Under the pieces are notes generated by a model. It was not told where the DNA came from, did not search any database, and saw only the letters and a program-made list of their open reading frames with translations. The position numbers were made by a program, and so were the translations under genes. This document shows positions 43,939 through 55,390 of a DNA stretch of 64,000 nt, piece after piece; the stretch's first letter is position 1, and each line of letters opens with the position of its first letter. The DNA is from Pseudoalteromonas sp. GCY (GTDB lineage Bacteria > Pseudomonadota > Gammaproteobacteria > Enterobacterales > Alteromonadaceae). The DNA is taken from the NCBI RefSeq assembly GCF_016695175.1, contig NZ_CP068023.1, forward strand, positions 546,501 through 610,500. The letters are read 5' to 3'.

Positions 43939-45002
43939 CAAAACGTCTTCTAGTGGTCGCGGGCGGTACAGGTGGACATATTTTTCCAGGTATTGCAGTG
44001 GCACAATTTTTACAAGCGCAGGCTTGGCAAGTGAGCTGGGTTGGCACCGCAGATAGAATGGAAGCCGATGTTGTGCCGCGTTACGGTTTTGAAATTGATT
44101 TCATTGCCATGAAAGGCGTACGTGGTAACGGGGTCAAACGATTAATAACCGCACCATTTATGGTTTTAAAAGCGGTACTTGCAGCAAAGCGTATTTTACA
44201 ACAGCGTAAACCTGATGTGGTGTTAGCCATGGGCGGTTATGTAACAGGCCCGGTAGGCGTTGCTGCGAAACTGCTTGGGATCCCTTTGGTGATCCATGAG
44301 CAAAATGCGGTTGCGGGTATGAGCAATAAGTTGCTGGCGAAAATTGCAAGTCGCGTATTGGCTGGTTTTCCCGGCGCATTCAGTGAAAAGCTCGCTCAGG
44401 TTGTGGGGAATCCGGTACGTGCAAGTGTTGCTGACATTAGCGATAAACCCATTGCAGCGCCGTTAAATCTATTAATTGTAGGTGGTTCATTGGGAGCAAA
44501 AGCACTGAATGAAACCGTGCCAGAAGGACTTAAGTTACTTCAGCAACAGGTGGCCAGTATCGCATTAAATATTCGTCATCAAAGCGGTAAACATAACCAA
44601 GACGATACACAACAACGATATGAAAGTGCGGGCATTAATGCTGAGGTCAGCGAGTTCATTCATGATATGGATGCCGCATACGCTTGGGCTGATCTGGTTA
44701 TTTGCCGTGCCGGTGCGCTTACCGTGAGTGAGATAGCCGCAGCTGGGAAAACGGCGATTTTTGTGCCTTTTCCACATGCCGTTGACGATCACCAGACGGC
44801 TAACGCGCAATTTTTAGTGTCGGCTGGGGCCGCTTATATATTGCAGCAAACTACACTGACGCCAGAAACGCTAGCAACTACACTGCAGCCACTTGTTATT
44901 GAGCCGCAAAAAATTGCGACCATGGCAGCAAAAGCGAGACAATGCGGTAAGTCGGAGGCAACAGCGAAAGTTGCCCAAATTTGTACAGAATTATCGAACT
45001 AG
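43935..45002 (+). CDS. murG: Lipid II synthase (GlcNAc transferase)
   Basis: GT28 glycosyltransferase of 355 residues. Motifs: VAGGTGGHIFPGIAVA at the N-terminus, MGGYVTGPVGVAAK, IHEQNAVAGMSNKL, then the UDP-GlcNAc site CRAGALTVSEIAAAGK and FPHAVDDHQTANAQFL. It works on the inner face of the cytoplasmic membrane. It overlaps ftsW by 4 nt and is followed by murC after 8 nt. Confidence 0.98.
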   Translation: MTKRLLVVAGGTGGHIFPGIAVAQFLQAQAWQVSWVGTADRMEADVVPRYGFEIDFIAMKGVRGNGVKRLITAPFMVLKAVLAAKRILQQRKPDVVLAMGGYVTGPVGVAAKLLGIPLVIHEQNAVAGMSNKLLAKIASRVLAGFPGAFSEKLAQVVGNPVRASVADISDKPIAAPLNLLIVGGSLGAKALNETVPEGLKLLQQQVASIALNIRHQSGKHNQDDTQQRYESAGINAEVSEFIHDMDAAYAWADLVICRAGALTVSEIAAAGKTAIFVPFPHAVDDHQTANAQFLVSAGAAYILQQTTLTPETLATTLQPLVIEPQKIATMAAKARQCGKSEATAKVAQICTELSN

Positions 45003-45010
45003 GATATTAA

Positions 45011-46444
45011 ATGGAAGCTTCAAGCAGAAGAGCAATGCGACGTATCAACACCATCCACTTTATCGGGATTGGTGGTGCTGGTATGGGTGGGATTGCAGAA
45101 GTGCTGGCCTTTGAAGGTTACCGAATTACAGGCTCAGATATCGCCAAAAGTACGATGACAGAGCGATTAACAAATATGGGCGCCGAGATCTTTATCGGCC
45201 ACCAAGCTGAAAATGTAAAAATGGCCGATGTGGTTGTGGTATCGAGTGCAATCAACGACCAAAACCCAGAGATCCAAGCGGCGAAGGCAAACCGTACGCC
45301 AATCGTTCGTCGCGCCGAAATGCTCGCCGAGTTGATGCGTTTTCGTCACGGGATTGCGGTAGCAGGAACACATGGTAAGACCACAACGACGAGCCTGATT
45401 GCGAGTATTTTTGCGCGGGCTGAGCTGGATCCAACCTTTATTATCGGTGGCTTGCTCAATAGTGCTGGCAGTAATGCCAAAGTCGGCAGCAGTGAATATC
45501 TTATCGCAGAAGCGGACGAGAGCGATGCATCGTTTTTGCATTTGCAGCCGATGGTGTCGGTGGTAACAAATATCGAAGAAGACCACATGGATACTTACGA
45601 CGGTGACTTCGAAAAAATGAAAGACACCTACATCGAGTTTATCCATAACTTACCATTTTATGGTCTGGCGGTGGTGTGTATTGATTCGCCAGTCGTGAGA
45701 GAATTATTGCCACGCTTTGCAAGGCCGACAATCACGTATGGTGAGGCTAACGATGCGGATTATCAGTTACTGGACTTCAAGCAAACACAAAGTGAATCAC
45801 ACTTTAAAGTCAGAACCAAAGACGGTGAGTTACTTGAAGTGAAGCTAAATATGCCAGGTAAGCACAATGCATTGAACGCGCTGGCATCTATTGCAGTTGC
45901 AAAAGATCACAATATTGAAAACGAAGCGATTTATCAGGCGCTAGCCAATTTTGAAGGTGTAGGACGTCGCTTCCAGCATTACGGCTCATTCAATAATGAA
46001 GTGGGTGAGGTGATGTTGGTTGATGATTATGGTCACCACCCGTCTGAAGTTGCGATGACGATAAAAGCAGCTAAATCTGGTTGGCCTGATAAGCGTTTGG
46101 TTATGATTTATCAGCCACATCGCTATAGTCGAACACGCGATTTATATGAAGATTTCGTAAAAGTGCTTTGCGATGTTGATAAACTACTGCTGTTAGATGT
46201 ATATAGTGCCGGTGAAGCGCCCATCGTTGGTGCGGATAGTAAAAGTTTGTGCCGTAGTCTCCGTCAACGTGGCGTTGAGCCGATTCATATCAGTGACCAT
46301 GGTGAATTGGCGAAAGTGTTGGCAAGCACCATGGAAGATGGTGATTTAGTGTTGACGCAAGGGGCTGGCAATATAGGTCAAATCGTGAAGCAGTTAGCCG
46401 CAACCGGGCTATCGATAGCGCAGTTAAAACAGAGTGAATTATGA
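45011..46444 (+). CDS. murC: UDP-MurNAc:L-alanine ligase
   Basis: 477 residues. [16 protein letters not shown] at the N-terminus, [14 protein letters not shown]-loop at ~115, [12 protein letters not shown], and the C-terminal domain with [14 protein letters not shown] and [12 protein letters not shown]. It adds the first residue, L-alanine, to UDP-MurNAc. It overlaps ddlB by 4 nt, so the muropeptide ligases are translated as a chain. Confidence 0.98.
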   Translation: MEASSRRAMRRINTIHFIGIGGAGMGGIAEVLAFEGYRITGSDIAKSTMTERLTNMGAEIFIGHQAENVKMADVVVVSSAINDQNPEIQAAKANRTPIVRRAEMLAELMRFRHGIAVAGTHGKTTTTSLIASIFARAELDPTFIIGGLLNSAGSNAKVGSSEYLIAEADESDASFLHLQPMVSVVTNIEEDHMDTYDGDFEKMKDTYIEFIHNLPFYGLAVVCIDSPVVRELLPRFARPTITYGEANDADYQLLDFKQTQSESHFKVRTKDGELLEVKLNMPGKHNALNALASIAVAKDHNIENEAIYQALANFEGVGRRFQHYGSFNNEVGEVMLVDDYGHHPSEVAMTIKAAKSGWPDKRLVMIYQPHRYSRTRDLYEDFVKVLCDVDKLLLLDVYSAGEAPIVGADSKSLCRSLRQRGVEPIHISDHGELAKVLASTMEDGDLVLTQGAGNIGQIVKQLAATGLSIAQLKQSEL

Positions 46445-47352
46445 GTAGTCAGTTTGGAAAAGTAGCCGTATTACTTGGCGGTAGTTCAGCAGAGCGTGAG
46501 GTGTCGCTAAAGTCTGGTAATGCAGTGTTAAATGCCTTTGTTAATCAAGGTGTTGATGCTATTGCATTTGATCCAGCAGAACGTAATTTATGGCAACTTA
46601 AAGACCTAGGTGTGGACCGCGTATTCATTGCACTGCATGGCCGTGGTGGCGAAGATGGTACTATTCAAGGTGCGCTTGAGTTTATGGGAATACCATATAC
46701 AGGAAGCGGTGTACTTGGTAGTGCGCTTGCGATGGATAAAGTCCGCTGTAAGCATCTTTTTCAGTCTGCCAAGTTAAGTACAGCACCTTATGCTGTCGTA
46801 AGCAAAGAGACGGGTTTTGATGCTAAGGCGCTAATAGCTGAGTTTGGCAAAGTCATGGTAAAGCCAAGTCACGAAGGCTCGAGCATAGGTATGGCTCAGG
46901 CAGACAGCGAAGAAACCCTGACTGCGGCATTAAATAATGCCTTTAAGTTTGACGATCAAGTTCTCATTGAACAATGGATCACTGGACGTGAGTTTACCGT
47001 GTCTATGCTCGGTAAAGAGGCATTACCTGTTATTGAAATGCGTACGCCTCGTGGCTTTTACGATTATGAAGCCAAATACCAAGTCAACAGTACAGAATAT
47101 TATTGTCCGGCGGATATTAGCGCTGCACACACTGAGCAATTACAAGTGATGGCAAAGCACGCTTTTGAATTGGTTGGTGCCACTGGTTGGGGACGCGTTG
47201 ACGCTATGCAAGATGAGCAGGGGCATTTCTATCTACTCGAGGTAAATACCGTACCAGGTATGACCGAAAAGTCGTTGGTGCCGATGGCAGCAAAAGCAAC
47301 GGGTGTAAGTTTTGAGCAATTAGTTGTTCGCATTTTGGAGCAAACGCTTTAA
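46441..47352 (+). CDS. ddlB: D-alanine--D-alanine ligase
   Basis: ATP-grasp ligase of 303 residues. [19 protein letters not shown] at the N-terminus, [28 protein letters not shown], and the C-terminal [14 protein letters not shown] with metal-binding Glu and Asn. It makes the D-Ala-D-Ala used by MurF. It sits between murC and ftsQ as in E. coli, supporting the symbol ddlB. Confidence 0.97.
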   Translation: MSSQFGKVAVLLGGSSAEREVSLKSGNAVLNAFVNQGVDAIAFDPAERNLWQLKDLGVDRVFIALHGRGGEDGTIQGALEFMGIPYTGSGVLGSALAMDKVRCKHLFQSAKLSTAPYAVVSKETGFDAKALIAEFGKVMVKPSHEGSSIGMAQADSEETLTAALNNAFKFDDQVLIEQWITGREFTVSMLGKEALPVIEMRTPRGFYDYEAKYQVNSTEYYCPADISAAHTEQLQVMAKHAFELVGATGWGRVDAMQDEQGHFYLLEVNTVPGMTEKSLVPMAAKATGVSFEQLVVRILEQTL

Positions 47353-47353
47353 T

Positions 47354-48139
47354 ATGCGAGCATTTTTGGCAGGGTTGAAGCTGATCAGTTCAAGAGTGAA
47401 CTGGCCCCTTTTCTGGGGACTTAGCTTCTTCTTTGTGGTGATTTTTACATTGGTAAGAGGAACATACTGGGTAAGTGATTGGTTAGTTGCACATCATGAT
47501 GCGCAAATAAAAACACTCAAAGTGCTCGGTAAACCGCATTATACCAATGAAGATGACATTGTGGCGGCAATTAAAACCGCAGATTTAAATAGTTTTTTTG
47601 AGCTTGATGTAAAAGCAGTCCACAAGGCGGTAAAGTCTTTACCTTGGATTGCGACAGTGTCAGTCAGAAAACAATGGCCGGATACGCTGCAAGTCTATGT
47701 AGTGGAACATAAGCCGGTTGCGCATTGGAATAGCGATTCATTACTCAATGATGATGGCGAAGTATTCCAAGCGAGTAGTAACAAATTGCCGCAAGGGCTG
47801 CCTGAATTATACGGCCCTGAAGGGAGTGCTGAAGAAGCATGGCAAACATTTAAGCAGTTTAAAGCCTTGTTGGCGGTAAATCAGTTTACGTTGGAAAGTT
47901 TAGCGCTTTCAGAACGATTTGCTTGGCAGCTATGGCTAGACAATGGGATCCGCTTAAATTTAGGGCGTGAAGACAAAGCCAAACGAGTACAACGTTTTAT
48001 TGACGTGTATCCACGTATGGAACGCCCTGAAGGTAAAGTAATCGATGTCATTGATTTACGCTACGACACGGGACTGGCAGTGAGTTGGAAAGAACCTACT
48101 GAGCAGCAAGAACAACAAAATAACAAGAGTGAAGCATGA
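47354..48139 (+). CDS. ftsQ: Cell division protein FtsQ
   Basis: The start at ATG 47354 (MRAFLAGLKLISSRVNWP, 261 residues) lies one base after the ddlB stop; the frame is open further upstream inside ddlB. It has one membrane helix (FWGLSFFFVVIFTLVRGTYW), a POTRA domain (~50-120, IKTLKVLGKPHYTNEDDI, LPWIATVSVRKQWPDTL) and a beta domain. FtsQ links early and late divisome proteins through FtsB and FtsL. It overlaps ftsA by 4 nt. Confidence 0.95.
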   Translation: MRAFLAGLKLISSRVNWPLFWGLSFFFVVIFTLVRGTYWVSDWLVAHHDAQIKTLKVLGKPHYTNEDDIVAAIKTADLNSFFELDVKAVHKAVKSLPWIATVSVRKQWPDTLQVYVVEHKPVAHWNSDSLLNDDGEVFQASSNKLPQGLPELYGPEGSAEEAWQTFKQFKALLAVNQFTLESLALSERFAWQLWLDNGIRLNLGREDKAKRVQRFIDVYPRMERPEGKVIDVIDLRYDTGLAVSWKEPTEQQEQQNNKSEA

Positions 48140-49368
48140 CAAAGTCGGCAGAAAGAAACTTAGTGATTGGATTAGATGTTGGCACATCAAAGGTCGTCGC
48201 CACAGTTGGGGAGATCACTGTGGACAATCAACTTAGTATTGTCGGTGTCGGACGCCAAGAGTCTCACGGCATGGATAAGGGCGGGGTAAACGATTTAGAC
48301 CTCGTTTCTGAGTCTATTAAACGCGCTGTAGATGAAGCGGAGCTAATGGCTGATTGCAGAATAAGCTCGGTTTATTTGGGGATCTCAGGCAAACATATTC
48401 AGTGTCAAAACGAAAGTGGCGTGGTGGCAATAAACAATGCTGAAGTCACAGACGATGATATCGCCAATGTTATTCACATTGCACGCTCTGTACCTATGTC
48501 TGCCGAACGCAAAATGCTGCACTCATTGCCGCAAGAATATAGCATCGACATGCAAGAGGGGATCAAAAACCCTCTAGGTATGAGTGGCGTAAGGATGGAA
48601 GCGAAAGCACATATCATTACGTGTTCGAATGACATGGCAAAGAATATTGAAAAGTGTGTTGAACGCTGTGGTTTACAGGTAGACCAATTAACGTTTAACG
48701 CCTTGGCGTCATGTTACTCGGTGTTGACAGAAGATGAAAAAGAGCTTGGTGTTGCGGTATTAGATATCGGTGGTGGCACCATGGATATTGCGATTTATGT
48801 GAATGGAGCGCTGCGTCATACTGCCGTGATCCCGGTTGCGGGCAATCAGGTCACAGGCGATATAGCAAAAATATTTAGAACACCTATTTCGCATGCCGAG
48901 TCTCTGAAAGTACAATATGCTTTCGCGTCGAGCCAAATGGCATCAAGCGAAGAAACCATCGAAGTACCAAGTGTTGGTGGACGTCCTGCTCGGGTAATGT
49001 CTCGCCATACTTTGTCTGAAGTGGTAGAGCCAAGATTTAGAGAACTGTTTGAGCTTGCACAAGAAGAATTACGTCGATCAGGTTTTGAAGATCAAATTGC
49101 GGCTGGTCTTGTTATCACTGGCGGTAGTGCCAAGATGCAAGGTGCACAAGAAGTCGCAGAAGATATATTCCAAATGCCAGTAAGAATAGGGAAACCAATT
49201 GGCATTAAGGGATTAACAGATTATGTAGATGACCCTGCATATGCAACGGCGGTAGGTTTGTTACAATACGGCCGTTCACTACAATCGATGAATGCACAGA
49301 AGTCGAAAGTAGATGCAGAGGGGAGTTGGTGGAACCGTGTTACAAAATGGTTCCAAGGCGAGTTTTAA
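48136..49368 (+). CDS. ftsA: Cell division protein FtsA
   Basis: Actin-like ATPase of 410 residues. VIGLDVGTSKVVATVGEI is phosphate-1, AVLDIGGGTMDIAIY is phosphate-2 and VITGGSAKMQGAQEVAE is the adenosine motif; the 1C domain lies between them. The C-terminal WWNRVTKWFQGEF is the amphipathic membrane-targeting helix. It tethers FtsZ to the membrane. It lies 21 nt before ftsZ. Confidence 0.98.
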   Translation: MTKSAERNLVIGLDVGTSKVVATVGEITVDNQLSIVGVGRQESHGMDKGGVNDLDLVSESIKRAVDEAELMADCRISSVYLGISGKHIQCQNESGVVAINNAEVTDDDIANVIHIARSVPMSAERKMLHSLPQEYSIDMQEGIKNPLGMSGVRMEAKAHIITCSNDMAKNIEKCVERCGLQVDQLTFNALASCYSVLTEDEKELGVAVLDIGGGTMDIAIYVNGALRHTAVIPVAGNQVTGDIAKIFRTPISHAESLKVQYAFASSQMASSEETIEVPSVGGRPARVMSRHTLSEVVEPRFRELFELAQEELRRSGFEDQIAAGLVITGGSAKMQGAQEVAEDIFQMPVRIGKPIGIKGLTDYVDDPAYATAVGLLQYGRSLQSMNAQKSKVDAEGSWWNRVTKWFQGEF

Positions 49369-49389
49369 TACTCAAGTCGGAGAGTGAAG

Positions 49390-50634
49390 ATGTTTGATAT
49401 TATGGAACAGCACAGCGAAGAAGCTGTCATTAAAGTCATCGGTGTCGGTGGCGGCGGCGGTAACGCCGTAGAACACATGGTAAACCAAGAAATTGAAGGT
49501 GTACGTTTTATCGTAGCGAATACTGACGCACAAGCGTTACGCCGTTCGTCTGCGGATATTACCGTACAGCTGGGTACTCAAATTACTTCAGGTCTTGGAG
49601 CCGGTGCAAACCCAGAAGTGGGCCGCAGCGCAGCAGAAGAAGATCTAGAAACCATCAAGAGCAGCCTTGAAGGTGCAGACATGGTATTTATCGCAGCCGG
49701 TATGGGCGGCGGTACAGGTACCGGTGCCGCACCTGTTGTTGCACGCGCAGCAAAAGAACTTGGTATTTTAACTGTGGCTGTAGTAACGCGTCCTTTCGAC
49801 CTTGAAGGTAAAAAGCGCATGGCTGCGGCTGAGCAAGGCATTGCTGAGTTGTCAGAAATTGTAGATTCACTTATTACAATTCCAAACAACAAATTGCTTA
49901 AAGTTCTTGGTAAAGGGACTACACTGCTAGATGCCTTCGCAAAAGCAAATGACGTACTTTATGGTGCGGTACAAGGCATTGCAGAGTTGATCACACGTTC
50001 AGGTCTAATCAACGTTGACTTTGCGGATGTTAGAACCGTGATGTCAGCAATGGGGACTGCAATGATGGGGACGGCTTCGGCAACAGGTCCTGATCGTGCA
50101 CAAGAAGCAGCGGAAGCGGCGATCTCTAGCCCGCTTTTAGAAGATGTTGACCTAACTGGCGCGAAAGGTATTTTGGTTAATATCACCGCTGGCATGGATA
50201 TTACTATCGAAGAGTTTGAGGTCGTTGGTAACCATGTGAAAGCGTTAGCGTCAGAGAACGCAACTGTGGTAGTAGGTGCTGTTATTGACCCTGAAATGAG
50301 CGAAGAGCTAAGAGTGACAGTGGTTGCTACCGGCTTAGGTGGTGACCGTCGTCCGCAATTCGGTATTGTAGACAATGGCTTTAGACAAGCCTCAGGTTCA
50401 GATGCGGTAGGTGGCACACAAACTAGCTCACAAACGAGCATGTATGTGCCAAGCTTTACGCAACCACAAACGTCAGGGGCAGAACCTGAGCAGCCAGCTG
50501 AAGCGCCAGCACCACAAGTGCAAGAGCAGAAGCCACAACACGCTTCTAGTTCAGCAAGCGCAAAAGGTAACGACAGTAAAGAAAAAGGTGACTACTTCGA
50601 TATTCCGGCTTTTTTACGTAAGCAGTCAGACTAA
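49390..50634 (+). CDS. ftsZ: Cell division GTPase FtsZ
   Basis: Tubulin homologue of 414 residues from the ATG at 49390 ([18 protein letters not shown]), with GGAG upstream; a GTG two codons earlier is less likely. GTP-binding motif [14 protein letters not shown] and the T7 synergy loop [11 protein letters not shown] are present. A Gln/Pro/Ala-rich linker (~335-395) leads to the conserved C-terminal peptide [11 protein letters not shown] that binds FtsA and ZipA. It assembles the Z ring. Confidence 0.99.
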   Translation: MFDIMEQHSEEAVIKVIGVGGGGGNAVEHMVNQEIEGVRFIVANTDAQALRRSSADITVQLGTQITSGLGAGANPEVGRSAAEEDLETIKSSLEGADMVFIAAGMGGGTGTGAAPVVARAAKELGILTVAVVTRPFDLEGKKRMAAAEQGIAELSEIVDSLITIPNNKLLKVLGKGTTLLDAFAKANDVLYGAVQGIAELITRSGLINVDFADVRTVMSAMGTAMMGTASATGPDRAQEAAEAAISSPLLEDVDLTGAKGILVNITAGMDITIEEFEVVGNHVKALASENATVVVGAVIDPEMSEELRVTVVATGLGGDRRPQFGIVDNGFRQASGSDAVGGTQTSSQTSMYVPSFTQPQTSGAEPEQPAEAPAPQVQEQKPQHASSSASAKGNDSKEKGDYFDIPAFLRKQSD

Positions 50635-50659
50635 AGTTGGTATAAAAAATAAACAAAGA

Positions 50660-50688
50660 TTGGCAGTTTGGTGGAACTATGTTATACT
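50660..50688 (+). promoter_or_regulatory. lpxC promoter
   Basis: TTGGCA (50660-50665) and TATACT (50683-50688) are separated by exactly 17 bp, 34 nt before the lpxC ATG. lpxC can therefore be transcribed independently of ftsZ. Confidence 0.7.
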
Positions 50689-50722
50689 CCGCCGCCTATC
50701 TCGAATTTAAGTGGGCGAATAT

Positions 50723-51646
50723 ATGATTAAACAACGTACGATTGCACAAGTCGTTAAAGCCACAGGTGTAGGTTTACACAAAGGTGAAAAGGTCACGATC
50801 ACTCTCCGACCAGCTGGTGTGAATACAGGTGTTGTATTTCGCCGCGTTGATCTAGACCCTGTTGTTGATTTTGAAACAACACCAGAAGCTGTGGGCGACA
50901 CGCAACTGTGTACGTGTTTAACAAATAAAGACGGCGTTCGCTTGTCTACTACTGAGCATTTGATTGCGGCGGTAGCTGCGCTGGGGATTGATAACCTTAT
51001 CGTAGAGTTAGACAGCGCCGAAGTGCCTATTATGGATGGCAGTGCATTGCCATTCATCTACTTAATTCAAAAAGGCGGTATTGAAGAGCAAAACGCTGCC
51101 AAGCGCTTTATTCGCATCAAAGAAAAAGTGCGTGTTGAAGATGGCGACAAGTGGGCTGAAATTGAGCCTTACGATGGTTTCCACATCGACTTTGAAATCG
51201 ACTTCAATCACCCTGCGATCAATGCCAGCCGCCAACGTATTGGATTAGACATTACCGCTCAAAGCTTTACTGAAGAGATCAGTCGTGCTCGTACTTTTGG
51301 TTTTATGCGTGATATTGAATACATGCATGCGAACAACTTAGCCTTAGGTGGCAGCATGGATAACGCGGTTGTTTTAGACCAGTTTAAAGTATTAAACCCA
51401 GATGGCCTGCGTTATGCGGATGAGTTTGTTAAACACAAGATCTTAGACTGTGTGGGTGATATGTTTATGGCAGGTCACAACATTTTAGGTAAGATCTCAT
51501 GCTATAAATCAGGCCATGGCCTAAACAATATGTTGCTTCGTGAAATCATGGCGACTGAGTCAGCATGGGAGTGGGCAACATTCGAAGAGCCAGTCAGTAT
51601 GCCTGCGCCAGGAATGGAAGCGGGTATCAATACCGCAACGGCATAA
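50723..51646 (+). CDS. lpxC: UDP-3-O-acyl-N-acetylglucosamine deacetylase
   Basis: The ATG at 50723 ([19 protein letters not shown]) gives 307 residues, close to E. coli; an upstream in-frame GTG adds four. Zinc ligands are His in [16 protein letters not shown] and the His/Asp of [32 protein letters not shown] carries the catalytic His. It performs the committed step of lipid A synthesis. It closes the dcw cluster, has its own promoter and is followed by a strong terminator. Confidence 0.98.
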   Translation: MIKQRTIAQVVKATGVGLHKGEKVTITLRPAGVNTGVVFRRVDLDPVVDFETTPEAVGDTQLCTCLTNKDGVRLSTTEHLIAAVAALGIDNLIVELDSAEVPIMDGSALPFIYLIQKGGIEEQNAAKRFIRIKEKVRVEDGDKWAEIEPYDGFHIDFEIDFNHPAINASRQRIGLDITAQSFTEEISRARTFGFMRDIEYMHANNLALGGSMDNAVVLDQFKVLNPDGLRYADEFVKHKILDCVGDMFMAGHNILGKISCYKSGHGLNNMLLREIMATESAWEWATFEEPVSMPAPGMEAGINTATA

Positions 51647-51671
51647 GGCTTTTAGGCTAATACAGTTTGAT

Positions 51672-51700
51672 AAAAAATGACGCTAAGGCGTCATTTTTTT
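51672..51700. terminator. Bidirectional terminator after lpxC
   Basis: AAAAAATGACGC-TAAG-GCGTCATTTTTTT forms a long stem with A and T flanks, so it works for lpxC and for the convergent DciA-like gene, whose TGA stop lies within it. Confidence 0.9.
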
Positions 51701-52191
51701 TGCGTTGTGTTTGCGTGTTTAGCGAGTCTTTCTAGTTTCGCCTTAAGCGATGGTGGAGCGGATTGCGCTAGCGCTAGCAAATGCTCACCAGTGGCTTGGC
51801 TCATACTTCGATTGGCTTGATAGGTCGAAGATTGGGATTCCACTTTGTTGGTAAGACGCTGTTGAGCTTCTGGATTGGTGGTAATTTTAACCAATGCACA
51901 GTCATGTAACCCAACTTTTCTAAATGCACTGAGAATATCCATTTTCAAAAAGTTTAACCGAGTAGCAAGCGTTGCTGAAGCCGCTTCTATCGTCAGTGTC
52001 CCCTCTTTGTAGTGAGCGACACGGCACTTCTTACTCAAAATAGGGCCTAGCGTGTCTTCCAAACAGCTCTGTAACTGTGCCGCTTGGGCACTTTTTTGGC
52101 CATATTGATTGAGTTTATCCGACCACCCACCCATCACTTCATCAAGCGGTTTTGGATTGTAGCGATTTTTAGCCAATGACTTACTTCCCAT
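51691..52191 (-). CDS. DUF721/DciA-like protein
   Basis: 166 residues with the DUF721 core KCRVAHYKEGTLTIEAASAT and SATLATRLNFLKMDILSAF, the KH-like fold of DciA. DciA is the ancestral loader of the replicative helicase DnaB in bacteria without DnaC. The C-terminus is polar and basic. It lies between lpxC and secA on the opposite strand, a position seen in many gammaproteobacteria. No clear ribosome-binding site precedes the ATG. Confidence 0.8.
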   Translation of the reverse strand: MGSKSLAKNRYNPKPLDEVMGGWSDKLNQYGQKSAQAAQLQSCLEDTLGPILSKKCRVAHYKEGTLTIEAASATLATRLNFLKMDILSAFRKVGLHDCALVKITTNPEAQQRLTNKVESQSSTYQANRSMSQATGEHLLALAQSAPPSLKAKLERLAKHANTTQKK

Positions 52192-52659
52192 AGGTTGAAA
52201 AATAAAAAATAACCGCCATATCGGGATAATACGGAGTCAAATTACTCCGCACTGGTGGTTTCTCAGTCTACTAAGTATATCAGAGACAAATTTTTGAGAA
52301 ATCCAAAAGTACCAACATTTGTTGTCGAAAGCGCTTAGCTCTGTGCTCGAATAACTGAGTCGAGTTAGATGCTAACTAAACTTTATCACTTGCAACGGTA
52401 CGCTTACGCCCAACAGTAAAGATTTCTTGCAATTGAACTTGGTATTATTTACCCAATAAGGTTTGCAGAAACAAAGAGTCTGGTATGATAGGGCATAATT
52501 TTAACTCGGCAAGATACAAAATGCTCACTCCTAAATTGGCAAAATGAAAACCGTAATTTAGGAAGGCTTTTGTCGCCAACAGGACAAGCGCGACCCAACC
52601 TTAACCACATTGGCTTAGAGAGATGGGTCAGCCAATACACAGAGTGAAACGGTTTAAAC
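52192..52659. other. secA upstream region with leader
   Basis: This 468-bp stretch holds a candidate secA promoter (52462-52489), two overlapping tiny ORFs (52521-52561) and an inverted repeat GACCCA/TGGGTC just before secA. I find no recognisable SecM-type secreted arrest peptide. A short hairpin CGGAGT/ACTCCG lies on the DciA side near 52230. Confidence 0.5.
52462..52489 (+). promoter_or_regulatory. Candidate secA promoter
   Basis: TTTGCA (52462-52467) and TATGAT (52484-52489) with 16-bp spacing. It leaves a 5' leader of about 160 nt before secA. Confidence 0.5.
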
Positions 52660-55368
52660 ATGTTAGCAAATATTTTTACCAAAATTTTTGGTAGTCGTAA
52701 TGATCGCACCATCAAAAACCTAAGAAAAACAGTCGCTTTAATCAATGCGTTAGAAGAACAATACGGAAAATTAAGCGATGAGGAACTAAAAGCAAAAACG
52801 GCTGAATTTAAACAGCGTATTGAGCAAGGTTCAACGCTAGATGATTTATTACCAGAGGCGTTCGCTACGGTGCGTGAAGCATCTAAGCGCGTATTTGGAA
52901 TGCGTCATTTCGATGTGCAAATGATTGGTGGTATGGTGCTTCACCAAGGTCGTATTTCAGAAATGAGAACGGGTGAAGGTAAAACACTAACAGCAACGTT
53001 GCCTGCGTATTTAAATGCAGTTTCAGGTAAGGGTGTTCACGTTATTACTGTCAACGACTACTTAGCTAAGCGTGATGCCGAGACCAACCGTCCACTCTTT
53101 GAATTCCTAGGTCTTACTGTAGGTTGTAACGTGCCAGGCATGATGCCACAGCAGAAAAAGCAAGCCTATGCTGCGGATATCACTTACGGCACCAATAACG
53201 AGTTCGGCTTCGATTACTTGCGCGATAACATGGCATTTAGTGTCGATGAACGTGTACAACGTCCACTTAACTATGCGGTTGTGGATGAAGTGGATTCAAT
53301 CCTAATCGATGAAGCGCGTACACCACTAATCATTTCTGGTCCTGCTGAAGATAGCTCTGAACTTTATGCCGAAATCAATAAAATTGTTCCTGATCTTGTG
53401 CAACAAGAAAAAGAAGATGAAGAAGGCGTGGAAGGCGATGGCGATTTCACCATTGATGAAAAAGGTAAACAAGTTCACCTTACCGAGCGTGGTCAAATCA
53501 AAGTTGAAGAATTACTGACTGAACGTGGTTTGATTGAAGAGGGTGACTCTCTTTACTCGGCAGGTAATATTTCACTACTTAGCCATGTTTACGCAGCACT
53601 TCGTGCTCACAAGCTATATCAAAAAGACGTTGATTACGTTGTAAAAGATAACGAAGTTATCATCGTTGACGAGCACACTGGCCGTACGATGGAAGGACGT
53701 CGTTGGTCTGAGGGCCTTCACCAAGCCGTTGAAGCGAAAGAAGGGGTTCGTATTCAGAACGAAAACCAAACCTTGGCTTCAATCACGTTCCAGAATTATT
53801 TCCGTTTGTATAACAAGCTTGCAGGTATGACAGGTACAGCGGACACTGAAGCGTTCGAGTTCCAGTCAATCTATGGCCTAGATACCGTAGTCATCCCAAC
53901 CAATAAACCTATGGTGCGCGATGACCGTGCAGATCTTGTATATTTGACGCAAGAAGAGAAATTTGAAGCCATTCTTGAAGACATTCGTTCTTGCCAAGAA
54001 CGTGGTCAGCCAGTGTTGGTGGGGACGGTGTCTATCGAAAGTTCTGAGTATCTTTCTCACTTCCTTCGCAAAGAAAAAATTGACCATAACGTACTGAATG
54101 CTAAATTCCACGCGCAAGAAGCAGATATTATCGCGGATGCGGGTCTACCGGGCAAAGTGACGATTGCGACGAATATGGCTGGTCGTGGTACGGATATTGT
54201 ACTGGGTGGCAGCTGGCAGTCGGATGTTGAAAAATTAGAAAACCCGTCAGAAGAGCAAGTAGCAGAAATTAAAGCCGCTTGGAAAGCGCGTCATGATGCA
54301 GTACTGGCTTCTGGTGGTTTACATATTATTGGTACAGAACGTCACGAATCGCGTCGTATCGACAACCAGCTGCGTGGTCGTGCAGGTCGTCAAGGTGATG
54401 CTGGTTCAAGCCGCTTCTACCTATCGATGGATGACGCATTGATGCGTATCTTCGCTGGTGAGCGTATGACGAATATGATGCGTAAACTAGGTATGCAACG
54501 TGGTGAAGCCATTGAGCACCCATGGGTTAACCGTGCCATTGAAAACGCACAGCGTAAAGTGGAAGCGCGTAACTTTGATATTCGTAAACAATTACTTGAA
54601 TACGATGATGTTGCGAACGATCAACGTAAAGTGGTTTACGAGCAACGTAACGAACTACTTGAAGAAGGCGATATCTCAGAGACTATCACCGCTATTCGTG
54701 AAGATGTATTGAATGCGACTATTGATCAGTATATTCCACCGCAAAGTCTGGCGGAAATGTGGGACATCCCAGCACTTGAAGAACGCTTGAAAAATGATTT
54801 CCATGTTGAGCTGCCGATTGCTAAATGGCTTGAAGAAGACAGCAAGCTATATGAAGAAATGCTACGCGATCGTATCGTAGAGGACGTGGATAAGGCGTAC
54901 AAGCAAAAAGAAGAGATGGTAGGCCCAGATGTGCTACGTCACTTCGAAAAAGCGGTTATGTTACAAAGCCTAGATCAGCATTGGAAAGATCACTTAGCGG
55001 CAATGGATCATCTTCGCCAAGGTATTCATTTACGTGGTTATGCGCAGAAGAATCCGAAGCAAGAATATAAGCGTGAGTCGTTTGAGTTATTCTCACAAAT
55101 GCTTGAAAACTTGAAGATTGACGTTGTTGGCGTACTAAGTAAAGTTCAGGTACGTGCTGAGGAAGATGTTGAGAAGGTTGAAGAACAACATCGCAAGAGC
55201 GAGCAAGCACCGCGTGAATATCAACATGAAGAAGTTGAGCGCGTGGGCGGTGAAACGCCTGAGGGGGCGGTTGTTGCTGAGCGCACGGAGCCAAAAGTTG
55301 GTCGCAATGAGCCATGTCCTTGCCAATCAGGCAAGAAGTTTAAGCAGTGTTGCGGCAAACTAAAATAA
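52660..55368 (+). CDS. secA: Preprotein translocase ATPase SecA
   Basis: 902 residues. Walker [24 protein letters not shown]-type box [18 protein letters not shown], the preprotein crosslinking domain (~225-375), motif VI region [17 protein letters not shown] and a C-terminal zinc motif [13 protein letters not shown]. It drives secreted and outer-membrane proteins through SecYEG. The ATG follows a 5' leader of ~160 nt; no strong Shine-Dalgarno is seen, so translation may be controlled. Terminator 55391-55417 follows. Confidence 0.99.
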   Translation: MLANIFTKIFGSRNDRTIKNLRKTVALINALEEQYGKLSDEELKAKTAEFKQRIEQGSTLDDLLPEAFATVREASKRVFGMRHFDVQMIGGMVLHQGRISEMRTGEGKTLTATLPAYLNAVSGKGVHVITVNDYLAKRDAETNRPLFEFLGLTVGCNVPGMMPQQKKQAYAADITYGTNNEFGFDYLRDNMAFSVDERVQRPLNYAVVDEVDSILIDEARTPLIISGPAEDSSELYAEINKIVPDLVQQEKEDEEGVEGDGDFTIDEKGKQVHLTERGQIKVEELLTERGLIEEGDSLYSAGNISLLSHVYAALRAHKLYQKDVDYVVKDNEVIIVDEHTGRTMEGRRWSEGLHQAVEAKEGVRIQNENQTLASITFQNYFRLYNKLAGMTGTADTEAFEFQSIYGLDTVVIPTNKPMVRDDRADLVYLTQEEKFEAILEDIRSCQERGQPVLVGTVSIESSEYLSHFLRKEKIDHNVLNAKFHAQEADIIADAGLPGKVTIATNMAGRGTDIVLGGSWQSDVEKLENPSEEQVAEIKAAWKARHDAVLASGGLHIIGTERHESRRIDNQLRGRAGRQGDAGSSRFYLSMDDALMRIFAGERMTNMMRKLGMQRGEAIEHPWVNRAIENAQRKVEARNFDIRKQLLEYDDVANDQRKVVYEQRNELLEEGDISETITAIREDVLNATIDQYIPPQSLAEMWDIPALEERLKNDFHVELPIAKWLEEDSKLYEEMLRDRIVEDVDKAYKQKEEMVGPDVLRHFEKAVMLQSLDQHWKDHLAAMDHLRQGIHLRGYAQKNPKQEYKRESFELFSQMLENLKIDVVGVLSKVQVRAEEDVEKVEEQHRKSEQAPREYQHEEVERVGGETPEGAVVAERTEPKVGRNEPCPCQSGKKFKQCCGKLK

Positions 55369-55390
55369 TTGGCTAAATCTAAATTGGTAT

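Noticed and set aside
45167..45646. 159-codon minus-strand frame inside murC
   Set aside because: It is antisense to a fully supported essential gene and has no recognisable motif or ribosome-binding site.
49578..50441. Minus-strand frames of 104 and 160 codons inside ftsZ
   Set aside because: Shadows of the strong codon bias of ftsZ; no features of their own.
52480..52660. SecM-type arrest peptide before secA
   Set aside because: No frame has a start codon, signal peptide and an arrest-like C-terminus; the longest open frame there lacks a start.
52449..52745. Minus-strand 98-codon frame across the secA start
   Set aside because: It overlaps the secA promoter, leader and first codons and has no similarity I recognise.
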